5,377 nt of DNA from Methanomassiliicoccales archaeon (GTDB taxonomy: Archaea; Thermoplasmatota; Thermoplasmata; Methanomassiliicoccales; JACIVX01): contig JAJRAH010000144.1 of the NCBI GenBank assembly GCA_028679985.1, positions 1 through 5,377 of the forward strand. The letters run 5' to 3'. This document shows, piece by piece, positions 1 to 4,413 of the stretch. Position 1 is the first letter of the stretch; every line of letters starts with the position of its first letter. A program made the position numbers and the translations under genes. The notes beneath the pieces are model-generated. The model did not search any database. It was given only the letters and a program-made list of their open reading frames with translations, and was not told the DNA's origin.

Positions 1-179
1 ATTATGAAAGCCAAGCTGGCGAGGGCGAATGAGTATACGTAAATGCCATAGTCGTTCTCACCAAGATATCTGGCCAGTACAATCGAGAGAATGAGGGTCG
101 AAATCTGGCTCAGGAACTGGACCACAGCCAGGGACATAGTGTTCCTCGCTATCGTCCTCGTCAAGCCCACGTCGTTCAC
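1..179 (-). CDS. Polysaccharide biosynthesis flippase (Wzx/MATE-like), N-terminal fragment
   Basis: This is the first 59 codons of a gene that runs off the left edge of the window. The predicted protein begins MNDVGLTRTIARNT. A long hydrophobic helix follows, then ARYLGENDYGIYVYSFALAS, the typical first-helix region of membrane flippases that export lipid-linked oligosaccharides (polysaccharide_synt / MurJ-MATE superfamily). I chose GTG at 179 because it gives the usual short charged segment before helix 1. ATG at 137 would cut into that segment, and the only earlier usual start in frame is a TTG at 335. A weak GGAG lies just upstream of the GTG. It shares strand with the UDP-glucuronate decarboxylase-like gene 165 bp upstream, which fits a surface-glycan cluster. 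The family call is fairly secure; the substrate is unknown and the exact start is uncertain. Confidence 0.72.
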   Translation of the reverse strand, partial: MNDVGLTRTIARNTMSLAVVQFLSQISTLILSIVLARYLGENDYGIYVYSFALASLAFI

Positions 180-230
180 CAGCTCCAGCCCATCGGCACC
201 ATGATATGCAGTTGCCCGTAGGGGGAATCG

Positions 231-242
231 CCTCTTTATTTG
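231..242 (-). promoter_or_regulatory. Possible TATA-like element before the flippase gene
   Basis: On the minus strand this reads ACAAATAAAG, in a locally A-rich stretch about 55 bp upstream of the GTG chosen for the flippase. It would start transcription near 210 and leave a leader of about 30 nt. The match to an archaeal TATA box is weak. Read-through from the upstream decarboxylase gene is an equally good explanation. Confidence 0.2.
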
Positions 243-344
243 TTTCTGGATTTGTCTCTTTCCGAATGTCAGGATCCGAGGCGATCCGTCAGACAGTGAA
301 TCAGGTGCTCGGCCCGAATGAGTCCATTCCCCCAAGTCAGGGAT

Positions 345-1280
345 CTATCCTCTGTCCAAGACCGTTCTGAAGTAATCGATAGTCTTCCTCAATCCCGTGT
401 CGAGGTCGACCTTCGGCTTCCAGCCAAGCTTCCTTTTCGCCAGAGTGATGTCTGGCCGGCGCCGGACGGGATCGTCCGTCGGCAACGGACGGAAGCGGAT
501 CATCGAAGCGGATCCGGTCATCTTCTTGACCTTCCTCGCAAGGTCGAGCACAGTGATCTCGGCGGGATTCCCGAGGTTCACAGGGCCAGTGAAGTTCTCG
601 GCGTCCATCAGCCTGCACAGACCCTCGACCATGTCCGAGACGTAACAGAATGATCTTGTCTGGCTTCCGTCGCCGTAGACCGTGATGTCGTTGCCCTCCA
701 ACGCCTGAACGATGAAGTTCGAGACGACGCGCCCGTCGTCCGTTCCCATTCTGGGGCCGTAGGTGTTGAAGATCCTTGCGACCCTGATATCGACCCGATG
801 CTGTGCTCCGTACGCGAACATCAAGCTCTCCGCGATTCTCTTGCCCTCATCGTAGCAGCTTCGCGGGCCGATCGGATTGACGTTCCCCCAGTAGTCCTCG
901 GATTGGGGATGAGCCAGAGGATCGCCGTACACCTCCGACGTCGACGCTTGAAGGATCCTCGCCTTCCTCCTCCTCGCGAGCTCGAGGAGTCCGATCATCC
1001 CGATCGTGTTGATCTTGATGGTGCCTATCGGGTCTTTCTGGTACCGCTGAGGAGACGCTGGACATGCAAGATTGAATACACGATCGATCCTGAAGTCCAG
1101 AGGATCGAGCAAGTCTTTCTTGACCATCTCGAAACTCTTGTCGGTTCTCAAGTGCTTGACGTTGTCCCGGCTTCCGGTCTTGAAGTTGTCCAAGCATACG
1201 ACCTTGTCGCCAGATTCCAACAGCCGCTCGCAGAGATGCGCGCCGATGAAACCTGCTCCACCCGTGACCAGCACTCTCAT
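345..1280 (-). CDS. UDP-glucuronate decarboxylase-like extended SDR (UDP-xylose synthase family)
   Basis: A 311-residue cytoplasmic NAD-dependent sugar-nucleotide enzyme. Members of this family oxidise C4 of UDP-glucuronate, decarboxylate it and reduce the product to UDP-xylose. The N-terminus carries the Rossmann motif TGGAGFIG (residues 6-13), with D31 ending strand 2. The active site shows STSEVYGD (113-120, giving T114 and E116) and YDEGK (143-147, giving Y143 and K147). Blocks typical of UXS rather than GalE are NLACPASP (70-77), YWGNVNPIG (130-138), YGPRM followed by DGRVVSNF (174-189), and YGDGSQTRSFCYVSD (202-216). Length matches single-domain UXS proteins, so the gene looks complete. 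ATG at 1280 follows a TATA-like box and an inverted repeat. A flippase lies downstream and a GalE-like gene is divergent, pointing to surface-glycan synthesis. A related 4,6-dehydratase or epimerase is the main alternative. Confidence 0.88.
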   Translation of the reverse strand: MRVLVTGGAGFIGAHLCERLLESGDKVVCLDNFKTGSRDNVKHLRTDKSFEMVKKDLLDPLDFRIDRVFNLACPASPQRYQKDPIGTIKINTIGMIGLLELARRRKARILQASTSEVYGDPLAHPQSEDYWGNVNPIGPRSCYDEGKRIAESLMFAYGAQHRVDIRVARIFNTYGPRMGTDDGRVVSNFIVQALEGNDITVYGDGSQTRSFCYVSDMVEGLCRLMDAENFTGPVNLGNPAEITVLDLARKVKKMTGSASMIRFRPLPTDDPVRRRPDITLAKRKLGWKPKVDLDTGLRKTIDYFRTVLDRG

Positions 1281-1319
1281 CGAATCCCTTTATGATTCTT
1301 GGTGTTCTAAAAGGATTCG
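1281..1319 (-). promoter_or_regulatory. Promoter of the decarboxylase gene with inverted repeat
   Basis: Two 11-bp arms, CGAATCCCTTT (1281-1291) and AAAAGGATTCG (1309-1319), are inverted repeats that match at 10 of 11 positions across a 17-bp spacer. The left arm abuts the ATG of the decarboxylase. The right arm overlaps a TATA-like CCTTTTAGAA on the minus strand, centred near 1309 and about 29 bp from the ATG, which fits near-leaderless transcription. A bound dimer could block TBP. The repeat is seen directly; the promoter and operator roles are inferred. Confidence 0.45.
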
Positions 1320-1346
1320 CCAGTTTGCGAGCCTCGGACGCATCAG

Positions 1347-1359
1347 TAAATCGTATATC
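1347..1359 (+). promoter_or_regulatory. TATA box of the epimerase gene
   Basis: TAAATCGTATATC is the most A/T-rich element in the divergent spacer. Its TATATC core is centred near 1356, about 26 bp upstream of the ATG at 1383. Archaeal TATA boxes sit about 26 bp before the transcription start, so the message is predicted to be leaderless. No Shine-Dalgarno motif precedes the ATG, which agrees. Confidence 0.55.
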
Positions 1360-1382
1360 GTTGACCATCCATATCCGCTGGC

Positions 1383-2267
1383 ATGAAGATCCTCGTGACG
1401 GGTGGTTCCGGACAGCTCGGATCTTATCTTCTGGAAGAACTTTGTGACGGACACGAGGTCCGGAGTATCGACATCAGAATGCCTTCGATCGAGTGCAATA
1501 AGCGGCTCGTGTCGAACGTCGATATCAGGGATCCCGTGGGCGCGGCGAGAGCGTGTGACGGCGTGGAGGCGGTCGTTCACGCCGCAGCCCAGGTAAGTGT
1601 CGAGAAGAGCATCCAGGATCCGAGGATGGACGCGGACGTCAACGTCATCGGAACGCTCTCGATGCTTAAGGCGTCGGCTGACGCCGATGTCAGGAAATTC
1701 GTTTACATATCGAGCGCCGCGGTGTACGGCGACCCACGCCACTTGCCAGTCGACGAGGATCATCCCAAGCACCCGAAGTCCTTCTACGGCGTCAGCAAGC
1801 TCGCCGCCGAGGCGTACGTGCAAGCTTTCGCGGAATGTCGCGGTCTGAATTACATCATAGTGCGTCCGTTCAACTTCTACTCACCGAGGGCCGATCCCAA
1901 GAGTCCTTATTCCGGGGTCATCACCAAGTTCGTGGAGAGAGCGAAGGAAGGCAGCCCTCTCCTCATTGAGGGAGACGGGGAACAGACGAGGGATTTCATC
2001 CACGCAAAGGATGTTGCCAGGATGATAAGAATGGCGGTTGAATCCTCAGCTCGAGACGTGACCCTCAATTGCGGATCCGGCCAAGCGACTTCCATAAACG
2101 ATCTCGCGGAGACCCTATCTGCGCTGCGGGGAGGGCTCAGGATCGAGCACGTCAAATCGAGGGTCGGGGACATACGGCACAGCGTCTCGGACGTCACGCT
2201 CGCGAAGAAAGTCCTCGGATTTCAATCAAAGATCACATTGGAACAGGGATTGTCGTCATTCCTCTGA
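1383..2267 (+). CDS. NAD-dependent nucleotide-sugar epimerase (UDP-glucose 4-epimerase-like SDR)
   Basis: A 294-residue extended SDR enzyme, most like the archaeal GalE-type group that interconverts UDP-glucose and UDP-galactose or their N-acetyl forms. The Rossmann motif is TGGSGQLG (residues 6-13), with D30 at the end of strand 2. HAAAQVSVEKS (66-76) is the usual NAD-contacting loop. The catalytic residues are S111 in ISSAAVYGD and Y135 and K139 in YGVSK. RPFNFYSPR (161-169) and EGDGEQTRDFIHAKDVA (196-212) are substrate-domain blocks, and RVGDIRHSVSD (260-270) is the C-terminal signature. It is somewhat shorter than bacterial GalE but within range for archaeal homologues. The ATG is supported by the TATA spacing. 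It is divergent from the UXS-like gene and probably feeds the same glycan pathway. Substrate cannot be told from sequence; a dehydratase or reductase role is possible. Confidence 0.85.
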   Translation: MKILVTGGSGQLGSYLLEELCDGHEVRSIDIRMPSIECNKRLVSNVDIRDPVGAARACDGVEAVVHAAAQVSVEKSIQDPRMDADVNVIGTLSMLKASADADVRKFVYISSAAVYGDPRHLPVDEDHPKHPKSFYGVSKLAAEAYVQAFAECRGLNYIIVRPFNFYSPRADPKSPYSGVITKFVERAKEGSPLLIEGDGEQTRDFIHAKDVARMIRMAVESSARDVTLNCGSGQATSINDLAETLSALRGGLRIEHVKSRVGDIRHSVSDVTLAKKVLGFQSKITLEQGLSSFL

Positions 2268-2277
2268 AGTGGAAATC

Positions 2278-2302
2278 CGAGATCGGCAGAAATCAGATCT
2301 CG
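2278..2302. repeat. Short inverted repeat after the epimerase gene
   Basis: CGAGATC (2278-2284) and GATCTCG (2296-2302) are perfect inverted 7-bp arms separated by 11 bp. They lie in the 54-bp gap between the epimerase stop and the kinase remnant on the opposite strand. The RNA could form a hairpin 10 nt after the epimerase stop codon. No T-run follows, so I do not call it a terminator; protection of the mRNA end is possible. Confidence 0.35.
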
Positions 2303-2321
2303 CTTCCGATCGAGTACAACT

Positions 2322-2559
2322 CTAGCGTTTAGCCAAAGGGAGTTCTATGACGAACTCGGCGCCCTCTGCATGATTCCCTTTGATCCTGTCCTCAACCCAT
2401 ACTCTGCCATGATACTTGTCCGCAAGCGTCTTGACTATCATCAGCCCCAGGCCCGATCCGCGGAGCCTTGGAGAATCCTTCGGCGAAGCGTCTTTCGAAG
2501 ATGCGCTGCTTGTTTTCGTCCGAGATTCCGATAGCATTCTCACAGACAATTGTGATCAT
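2322..2559 (-). pseudogene. Histidine kinase 3'-end remnant (frameshifted HATPase_c domain)
   Basis: Two overlapping frames give adjoining halves of a histidine kinase ATP-binding domain. From 2559 one frame encodes ITIVCENAIGI followed by SDENKQRIFERRF, matching the G1-box region. From about 2462 the next frame encodes RGSGLGLMIVKTLADKYHGR (G2 box) and then a normal kinase C-terminus ending GAEFVIELPLAKR. Removing one base near 2463 joins them as GFSKARGSGLGL, close to the family consensus. The H-box, N-box and all sensor and dimerisation regions are absent; upstream there are only poly-T tracts. The G1 box reads ENAIGI where DNGIGI is usual, so the key Asp is Glu and a Gly is Ala. Frameshift, truncation and altered motif together indicate a dead gene. 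A sequencing error could explain the frameshift but not the missing 5' part. Confidence 0.8.
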
Positions 2560-2561
2560 GA

Positions 2562-2597
2562 CAAAATAAAGAAAAAAGCTGTTAGAAAAAAAGGGGG
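2562..2597 (-). terminator. T-rich terminator of the winged-helix regulator gene
   Basis: On the minus strand, about 45 nt after the regulator stop codon, the sequence has T7 directly after C5 (2586-2597), then T6 (2572-2577), then TTTATTTTG. Stacked oligo-T tracts without a strong hairpin are the usual archaeal termination signal. The signal ends where similarity to the kinase remnant begins. Confidence 0.65.
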
Positions 2598-2643
2598 AAG
2601 GAGTGTTGATTTGCATTGTGAACATAGGCAGTGTCGCAGGTCT

Positions 2644-3027
2644 TCAAGCCTTCGCCATTGTCGGCATTTCGGTCATAAGCGCGGTCATGTCGATGTCGTA
2701 ATTGTAGTCCTCGACAGTCCCGTCGATCATTTCCAGCTTCGCTCGAATCTTGTTCCGCTCGAAGATGATCTGTGCATTCTTGACTCTCGACTTGTACATG
2801 CTTATTCTCTTTCCTGCCTGCGTGAGTTTCCTCTCGCTGCAGAACAGAAGTCCTGCTCCTTCGAGAAGATTGATCTTTCGGTAGCATGCGGCGATAGGTA
2901 TGCCCAGGTTGTCGCTGAGATCGAACGCGCTTCTCGGCTTTCCCATCGTTGCGAGTAGGATCTTAGCGGAGTATTCCTCCGTCAAGAGCCGCGATGTTTC
3001 GAGTGCGTGCATGTTATCCTCGGACAC
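2644..3027 (-). CDS. ArsR-like winged helix-turn-helix transcriptional regulator
   Basis: A 127-residue predicted DNA-binding protein. Residues 12-60 form the winged-helix core: LLTEEYSAKILLAT (helix 1), SAFDLSDNLGIP (helix 2 and turn) and IAACYRKINLLEGAGLL (recognition helix), followed by a wing near 62-80. This matches small archaeal regulators of the type in which ArsR-like helices choose a target from a sugar, stress or redox circuit. The C-terminal 45 residues are less conserved, with an acidic stretch (VEDYNYDID) and no metal-binding Cys or His cluster. The start is ambiguous. GTG at 3027 lies about 23 bp from a strong TATA box (leaderless). ATG at 3012 is preceded five bases upstream by GAGG. 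It is monocistronic and its target is unknown; adjacency to the kinase remnant does not show a link. Confidence 0.8.
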   Translation of the reverse strand: MSEDNMHALETSRLLTEEYSAKILLATMGKPRSAFDLSDNLGIPIAACYRKINLLEGAGLLFCSERKLTQAGKRISMYKSRVKNAQIIFERNKIRAKLEMIDGTVEDYNYDIDMTALMTEMPTMAKA

Positions 3028-3042
3028 AAAGCAGCGGCGGTA

Positions 3043-3055
3043 CCCTATTTAAATT
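3043..3055 (-). promoter_or_regulatory. TATA box of the winged-helix regulator
   Basis: The minus strand reads ATTTAAATA (3046-3054), a close match to archaeal TATA boxes, centred near 3050. Transcription should start near 3024-3026. That is at the GTG start, or about 12 nt before the alternative ATG. The box is nearly palindromic and could work in both directions. A direct repeat ATTATC (3053-3058 and 3066-3071, plus-strand reading) sits on its upstream side. Confidence 0.65.
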
Positions 3056-3071
3056 ATCTCGATTGATTATC

Positions 3072-3249
3072 ACTTTTGATTCGCCAATTCGTGCTCATCC
3101 AGATGTCAGGTTTTCCGTGCTATGTAGCGTATAGTCTCGGTATCAATAATGAAAGAGGTTGCGTGCAGCTCGCAATCGGACTGCGCGAAAAAAATGATCA
3201 TCGCATGCGAGTCGATGCGATAGCGAAGAGAGCATGGACGGGACAAAGT
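3072..3249. other. Intergenic stretch without a supported gene
   Basis: Between the regulator promoter and the TATA box of the small lysine-rich gene I find no protein or RNA family that I recognise. A 70-codon plus-strand frame opens at TTG 3076, but its codon third positions are not G/C-biased like the neighbours, it lacks recognisable motifs, and it runs through the next promoter. The stretch holds a 5-bp hairpin (TTGCG/CGCAA, 3159-3175) and the symmetric motif at 3200-3221. It may be a long regulatory region or encode an unrecognised RNA. Confidence 0.4.
3200..3221. repeat. Symmetric operator-like motif upstream of the small gene
   Basis: ATCGCAT (3200-3206) and ATGCGAT (3215-3221) are perfect inverted 7-bp arms around an 8-bp spacer. 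Inside lies the 10-bp palindrome TCGCATGCGA (3201-3210), so two overlapping symmetric sites exist. The motif ends about 33 bp before the TATA box of the small gene, a position used by archaeal activators. Binding is inferred only. Confidence 0.4.
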
Positions 3250-3302
3250 TTCATATATTCAGCTTCTCCATCTATTCCACTGGGATAGTTCCCTTACGGA
3301 GG
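3250..3302 (+). promoter_or_regulatory. Promoter and ribosome binding site of the small lysine-rich gene
   Basis: TTCATATATTC (3250-3260) is a good TATA box; transcription should start near 3281. GGAGG at 3298-3302 is a full Shine-Dalgarno motif, 8 nt before the ATG at 3311, so a leader of about 30 nt is expected. This is the strongest ribosome binding site seen in the window, and it supports real translation of a very short ORF. Confidence 0.65.
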
Positions 3303-3310
3303 AAAAGAGA

Positions 3311-3394
3311 ATGTCCTGCGGAAAATGCGGACCGAAGAAGAAGGTGAAGACGATGCCGGCAAAGAAGAAGGCGCCAAAGAAAAAGAAGAAGTAA
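3311..3394 (+). CDS. Small lysine-rich CxxC protein, 27 residues, unknown function
   Basis: I do not recognise this gene. It encodes 27 residues: MSCGKCGPKKK, then VKTMP, then a tail AKKKAPKKKKK. Thirteen residues are lysine and none is acidic, so the protein is strongly basic. C3 and C6 form one CxxC, half of a zinc-knuckle-like pair; a dimer could supply the other half. The PAKKKAPKKK pattern resembles tails of histone- and H1-like proteins, which suggests binding to nucleic acid or another polyanion; that is inference. Evidence that the gene is real is its context: TATA box, GGAGG at ideal spacing, ATG, TAA, and hairpins with a T-run downstream. It stands alone between genes on the opposite strand. 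The ORF could also be a leader peptide or part of a dual-function RNA. Confidence 0.6.
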   Translation: MSCGKCGPKKKVKTMPAKKKAPKKKKK

Positions 3395-3406
3395 GGAACC
3401 GGTGAT

Positions 3407-3422
3407 CGGCCCCAATGGGCCG
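3407..3422 (+). repeat. GC-rich hairpin after the small gene
   Basis: CGGCCC, loop CAAT, GGGCCG: a perfect 6-bp G/C stem with a tetraloop, 12 nt after the TAA of the small gene. The RNA hairpin should be stable. No T-run follows directly, so it is more likely a 3'-UTR structure than a terminator. Confidence 0.5.
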
Positions 3423-3446
3423 GAGTTGCTGGAACCCTGAAATTCG

Positions 3447-3467
3447 CAGATGGTGAATCACCATCTG
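3447..3467. repeat. Perfect 21-bp palindrome (10-bp arms, 1-bp centre)
   Basis: CAGATGGTGA (3447-3456) and TCACCATCTG (3458-3467) are exact reverse complements around a single A. As RNA, a hairpin must open a few central bases for its loop. As DNA, it is a near-ideal dimer-binding site. It lies 53 bp after the small gene stop and far upstream of nothing obvious on the plus strand, so a 3'-UTR element or a regulatory site read from the minus strand are both possible. Confidence 0.55.
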
Positions 3468-3519
3468 AATGCTCTTAATTCGGCTCATCGTCTGCCCAAT
3501 TGTCTACGCTCTTCCCTTC

Positions 3520-3540
3520 GTCAAATGTGTTTGACTTTTT
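3520..3540 (+). terminator. Hairpin plus T5 terminator for the small-gene transcript
   Basis: GTCAAA, loop TGTG, TTTGAC, then TTTTT (3536-3540): a perfect 6-bp stem followed at once by five T. It resembles an intrinsic terminator, and the T-run alone suits archaeal RNA polymerase. It would end the transcript that starts near 3281, giving about 260 nt with roughly 145 nt after the stop codon. Confidence 0.5.
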
Positions 3541-3639
3541 CTGTAAACTGCGTGGGAATCCCGCTCGACTTACTCGCACTAGGCGAAGAATTTTCGTCGA
3601 ATTCTCTACAGAATGCAGTTGATGGGATTTCGTATATTG

Positions 3640-3657
3640 TGAATAATATATAAATAT
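3640..3657 (-). promoter_or_regulatory. Orphan TATA-like box downstream of the phosphatase gene
   Basis: The minus strand reads AATATTTATATATTATTC, holding TTTATATA (3647-3654), an excellent TATA match. It would start a minus-strand RNA near 3625, running antisense to the hairpin region and then to the small gene. No convincing ORF follows. The A/T richness could instead be part of the phosphatase gene terminator, since it begins right after that gene's TAA. Confidence 0.3.
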
Positions 3658-3660
3658 TCA

Positions 3661-4314
3661 TTATGTTTCTTCTTTCGCTTTCCCTTTTACTGCATTCAAG
3701 ATTCGACTCCATCCCTTCTCCATCCCGTTCTGAAGCCTTGCGACGTCCAGTCCCGCTACGAGCACTCCTATCAGTAGCCCGAAAACCGCCCCTGAGATCA
3801 CGTCGAGAGGGAAATGCACTCCGATGTAGAGTCTGCTCAAACCGACGAAGATCGCGAGCAGCATTAGGGGTATCAAGAGCTTCTTGCTTCGCAATCCGAG
3901 CACGGCTGCGGCCGCGAATGTACCCTCCGTGTGCCCCGACGGGAACGAAGGATCGGTTGGGTCGTATAGCGCGAACGCGTCGGGAAAGACTTCGAAAGGT
4001 CGGGGCCTGTCGATGATGTACTTCATGCTCCCGCCTATCGCAATATGGATCAGTATTGCGACGAGCAAGTATGTCGCAAGAGTTCGCTTTCCGAGTATCC
4101 AGAGAATGAAGATTACGACGAACCAGAATACGAATGAACCGAGCTCGATCAGCGCGTCAAAGACTGCTTCAAAGCTAGGATTCCACGTGCTGTTGACGCT
4201 CAGAAACAACGACTCGTCCCACATCACAATGCTCCGATCCGTCAAGAGAAGTGTGAAGAAGATGATCGCGGCAAATAGGAGAACGAGCATCGCGTAAGAC
4301 CTATTGAACCTCAA
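3661..4314 (-). CDS. PAP2-family membrane phosphatase
   Basis: A 217-residue integral membrane protein of the type 2 phosphatidic acid phosphatase superfamily, which removes phosphate from lipid phosphates such as phosphatidate, undecaprenyl or dolichyl diphosphate. All three motifs of the phosphatase signature are intact: K98-x6-R105-P106, P125-S126-G127-H128, and S160-R161-x5-H167-x3-D171. H128 and H167 are the expected acid/base and nucleophile histidines. Hydrophobic segments lie near 8-25, 58-75, 78-97, 132-140, 146-165 and 172-190, giving about six helices, as in the family; the tail is basic. The long frame begins at TTG 4314; ATG at 4290 (residue 9) has AGGT 8 nt upstream and is a fair alternative. 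In an archaeon a polyprenyl (di)phosphate recycling role is plausible and would suit the glycan genes nearby, but this is inference. Confidence 0.88.
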   Translation of the reverse strand: MRFNRSYAMLVLLFAAIIFFTLLLTDRSIVMWDESLFLSVNSTWNPSFEAVFDALIELGSFVFWFVVIFILWILGKRTLATYLLVAILIHIAIGGSMKYIIDRPRPFEVFPDAFALYDPTDPSFPSGHTEGTFAAAAVLGLRSKKLLIPLMLLAIFVGLSRLYIGVHFPLDVISGAVFGLLIGVLVAGLDVARLQNGMEKGWSRILNAVKGKAKEET

Positions 4315-4330
4315 CGAGGAAGCACCTTCG

Positions 4331-4340
4331 TAGATATCCT
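4331..4340 (-). promoter_or_regulatory. Possible TATA-like box of the PAP2 gene
   Basis: The minus strand reads AGGATATCTA, centred near 4335. A transcript would start near 4310. That would favour ATG 4290, with a leader of about 20 nt, over the TTG at 4314, which would fall at or before the transcription start. The TATA match is only moderate. Confidence 0.3.
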
Positions 4341-4369
4341 CTCAAGAGACATTAATCCATGTGGAGGCC

Positions 4370-4397
4370 GACAATCATAAAGTGTTTAAGGATTGTC
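4370..4397 (+). promoter_or_regulatory. Usp gene promoter: TATA box inside an inverted repeat
   Basis: GTTTAAG (4384-4390) is a TATA-like box centred near 4387, about 26 bp before the GTG at 4414. It lies between the perfect inverted arms GACAATC (4370-4376) and GATTGTC (4391-4397), whose centres are 21 bp apart, two turns of DNA. A dimer bound here would cover the TATA box and could repress the gene. The repeat is seen; its role is inferred. Confidence 0.5.
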
Positions 4398-4413
4398 ATC
4401 GAATATTGAATTC

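Noticed and set aside
180..344. The frame from the TAG stop of the UXS-like gene is open through the 165-bp spacer into the flippase, raising a read-through fusion (TAG as pyrrolysine in some archaea).
   Set aside because: The UXS-like protein is already full length at the TAG. Fifty-five stop-free codons are not rare at this base composition, and the spacer translation shows no domain.
798..1295. A 165-codon plus-strand frame within the UXS-like gene.
   Set aside because: It is an antisense shadow of a strongly conserved enzyme gene, with no start signals of its own.
2416..2958. A 180-codon plus-strand frame across the kinase remnant and the regulator.
   Set aside because: It is antisense to two regions with clear protein-family matches, crosses the oligo-T terminator, and its product resembles no family.
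3076..3288. A 70-codon plus-strand frame starting at TTG, about 25 bp from the near-palindromic TATA box at 3046-3054.
   Set aside because: Codon third positions lack the G/C bias of the neighbours, no motif is recognisable, and the frame runs through the TATA box of the small gene. Spacing to the TATA box may be chance.
3401..3468. C/D-box-like guide RNA: GGTGATCG, CTGA, ATGGTGA, CTGA.
   Set aside because: The C box is imperfect, the first guide gap is about 28 nt instead of about 12, and the second CTGA is part of the palindrome.
3521..3712. A 63-codon minus-strand frame overlapping the end of the PAP2 gene.
   Set aside because: Its first part overlaps the PAP2 gene in another frame and the rest lies in A/T-rich spacer; no motif or start signal supports it.
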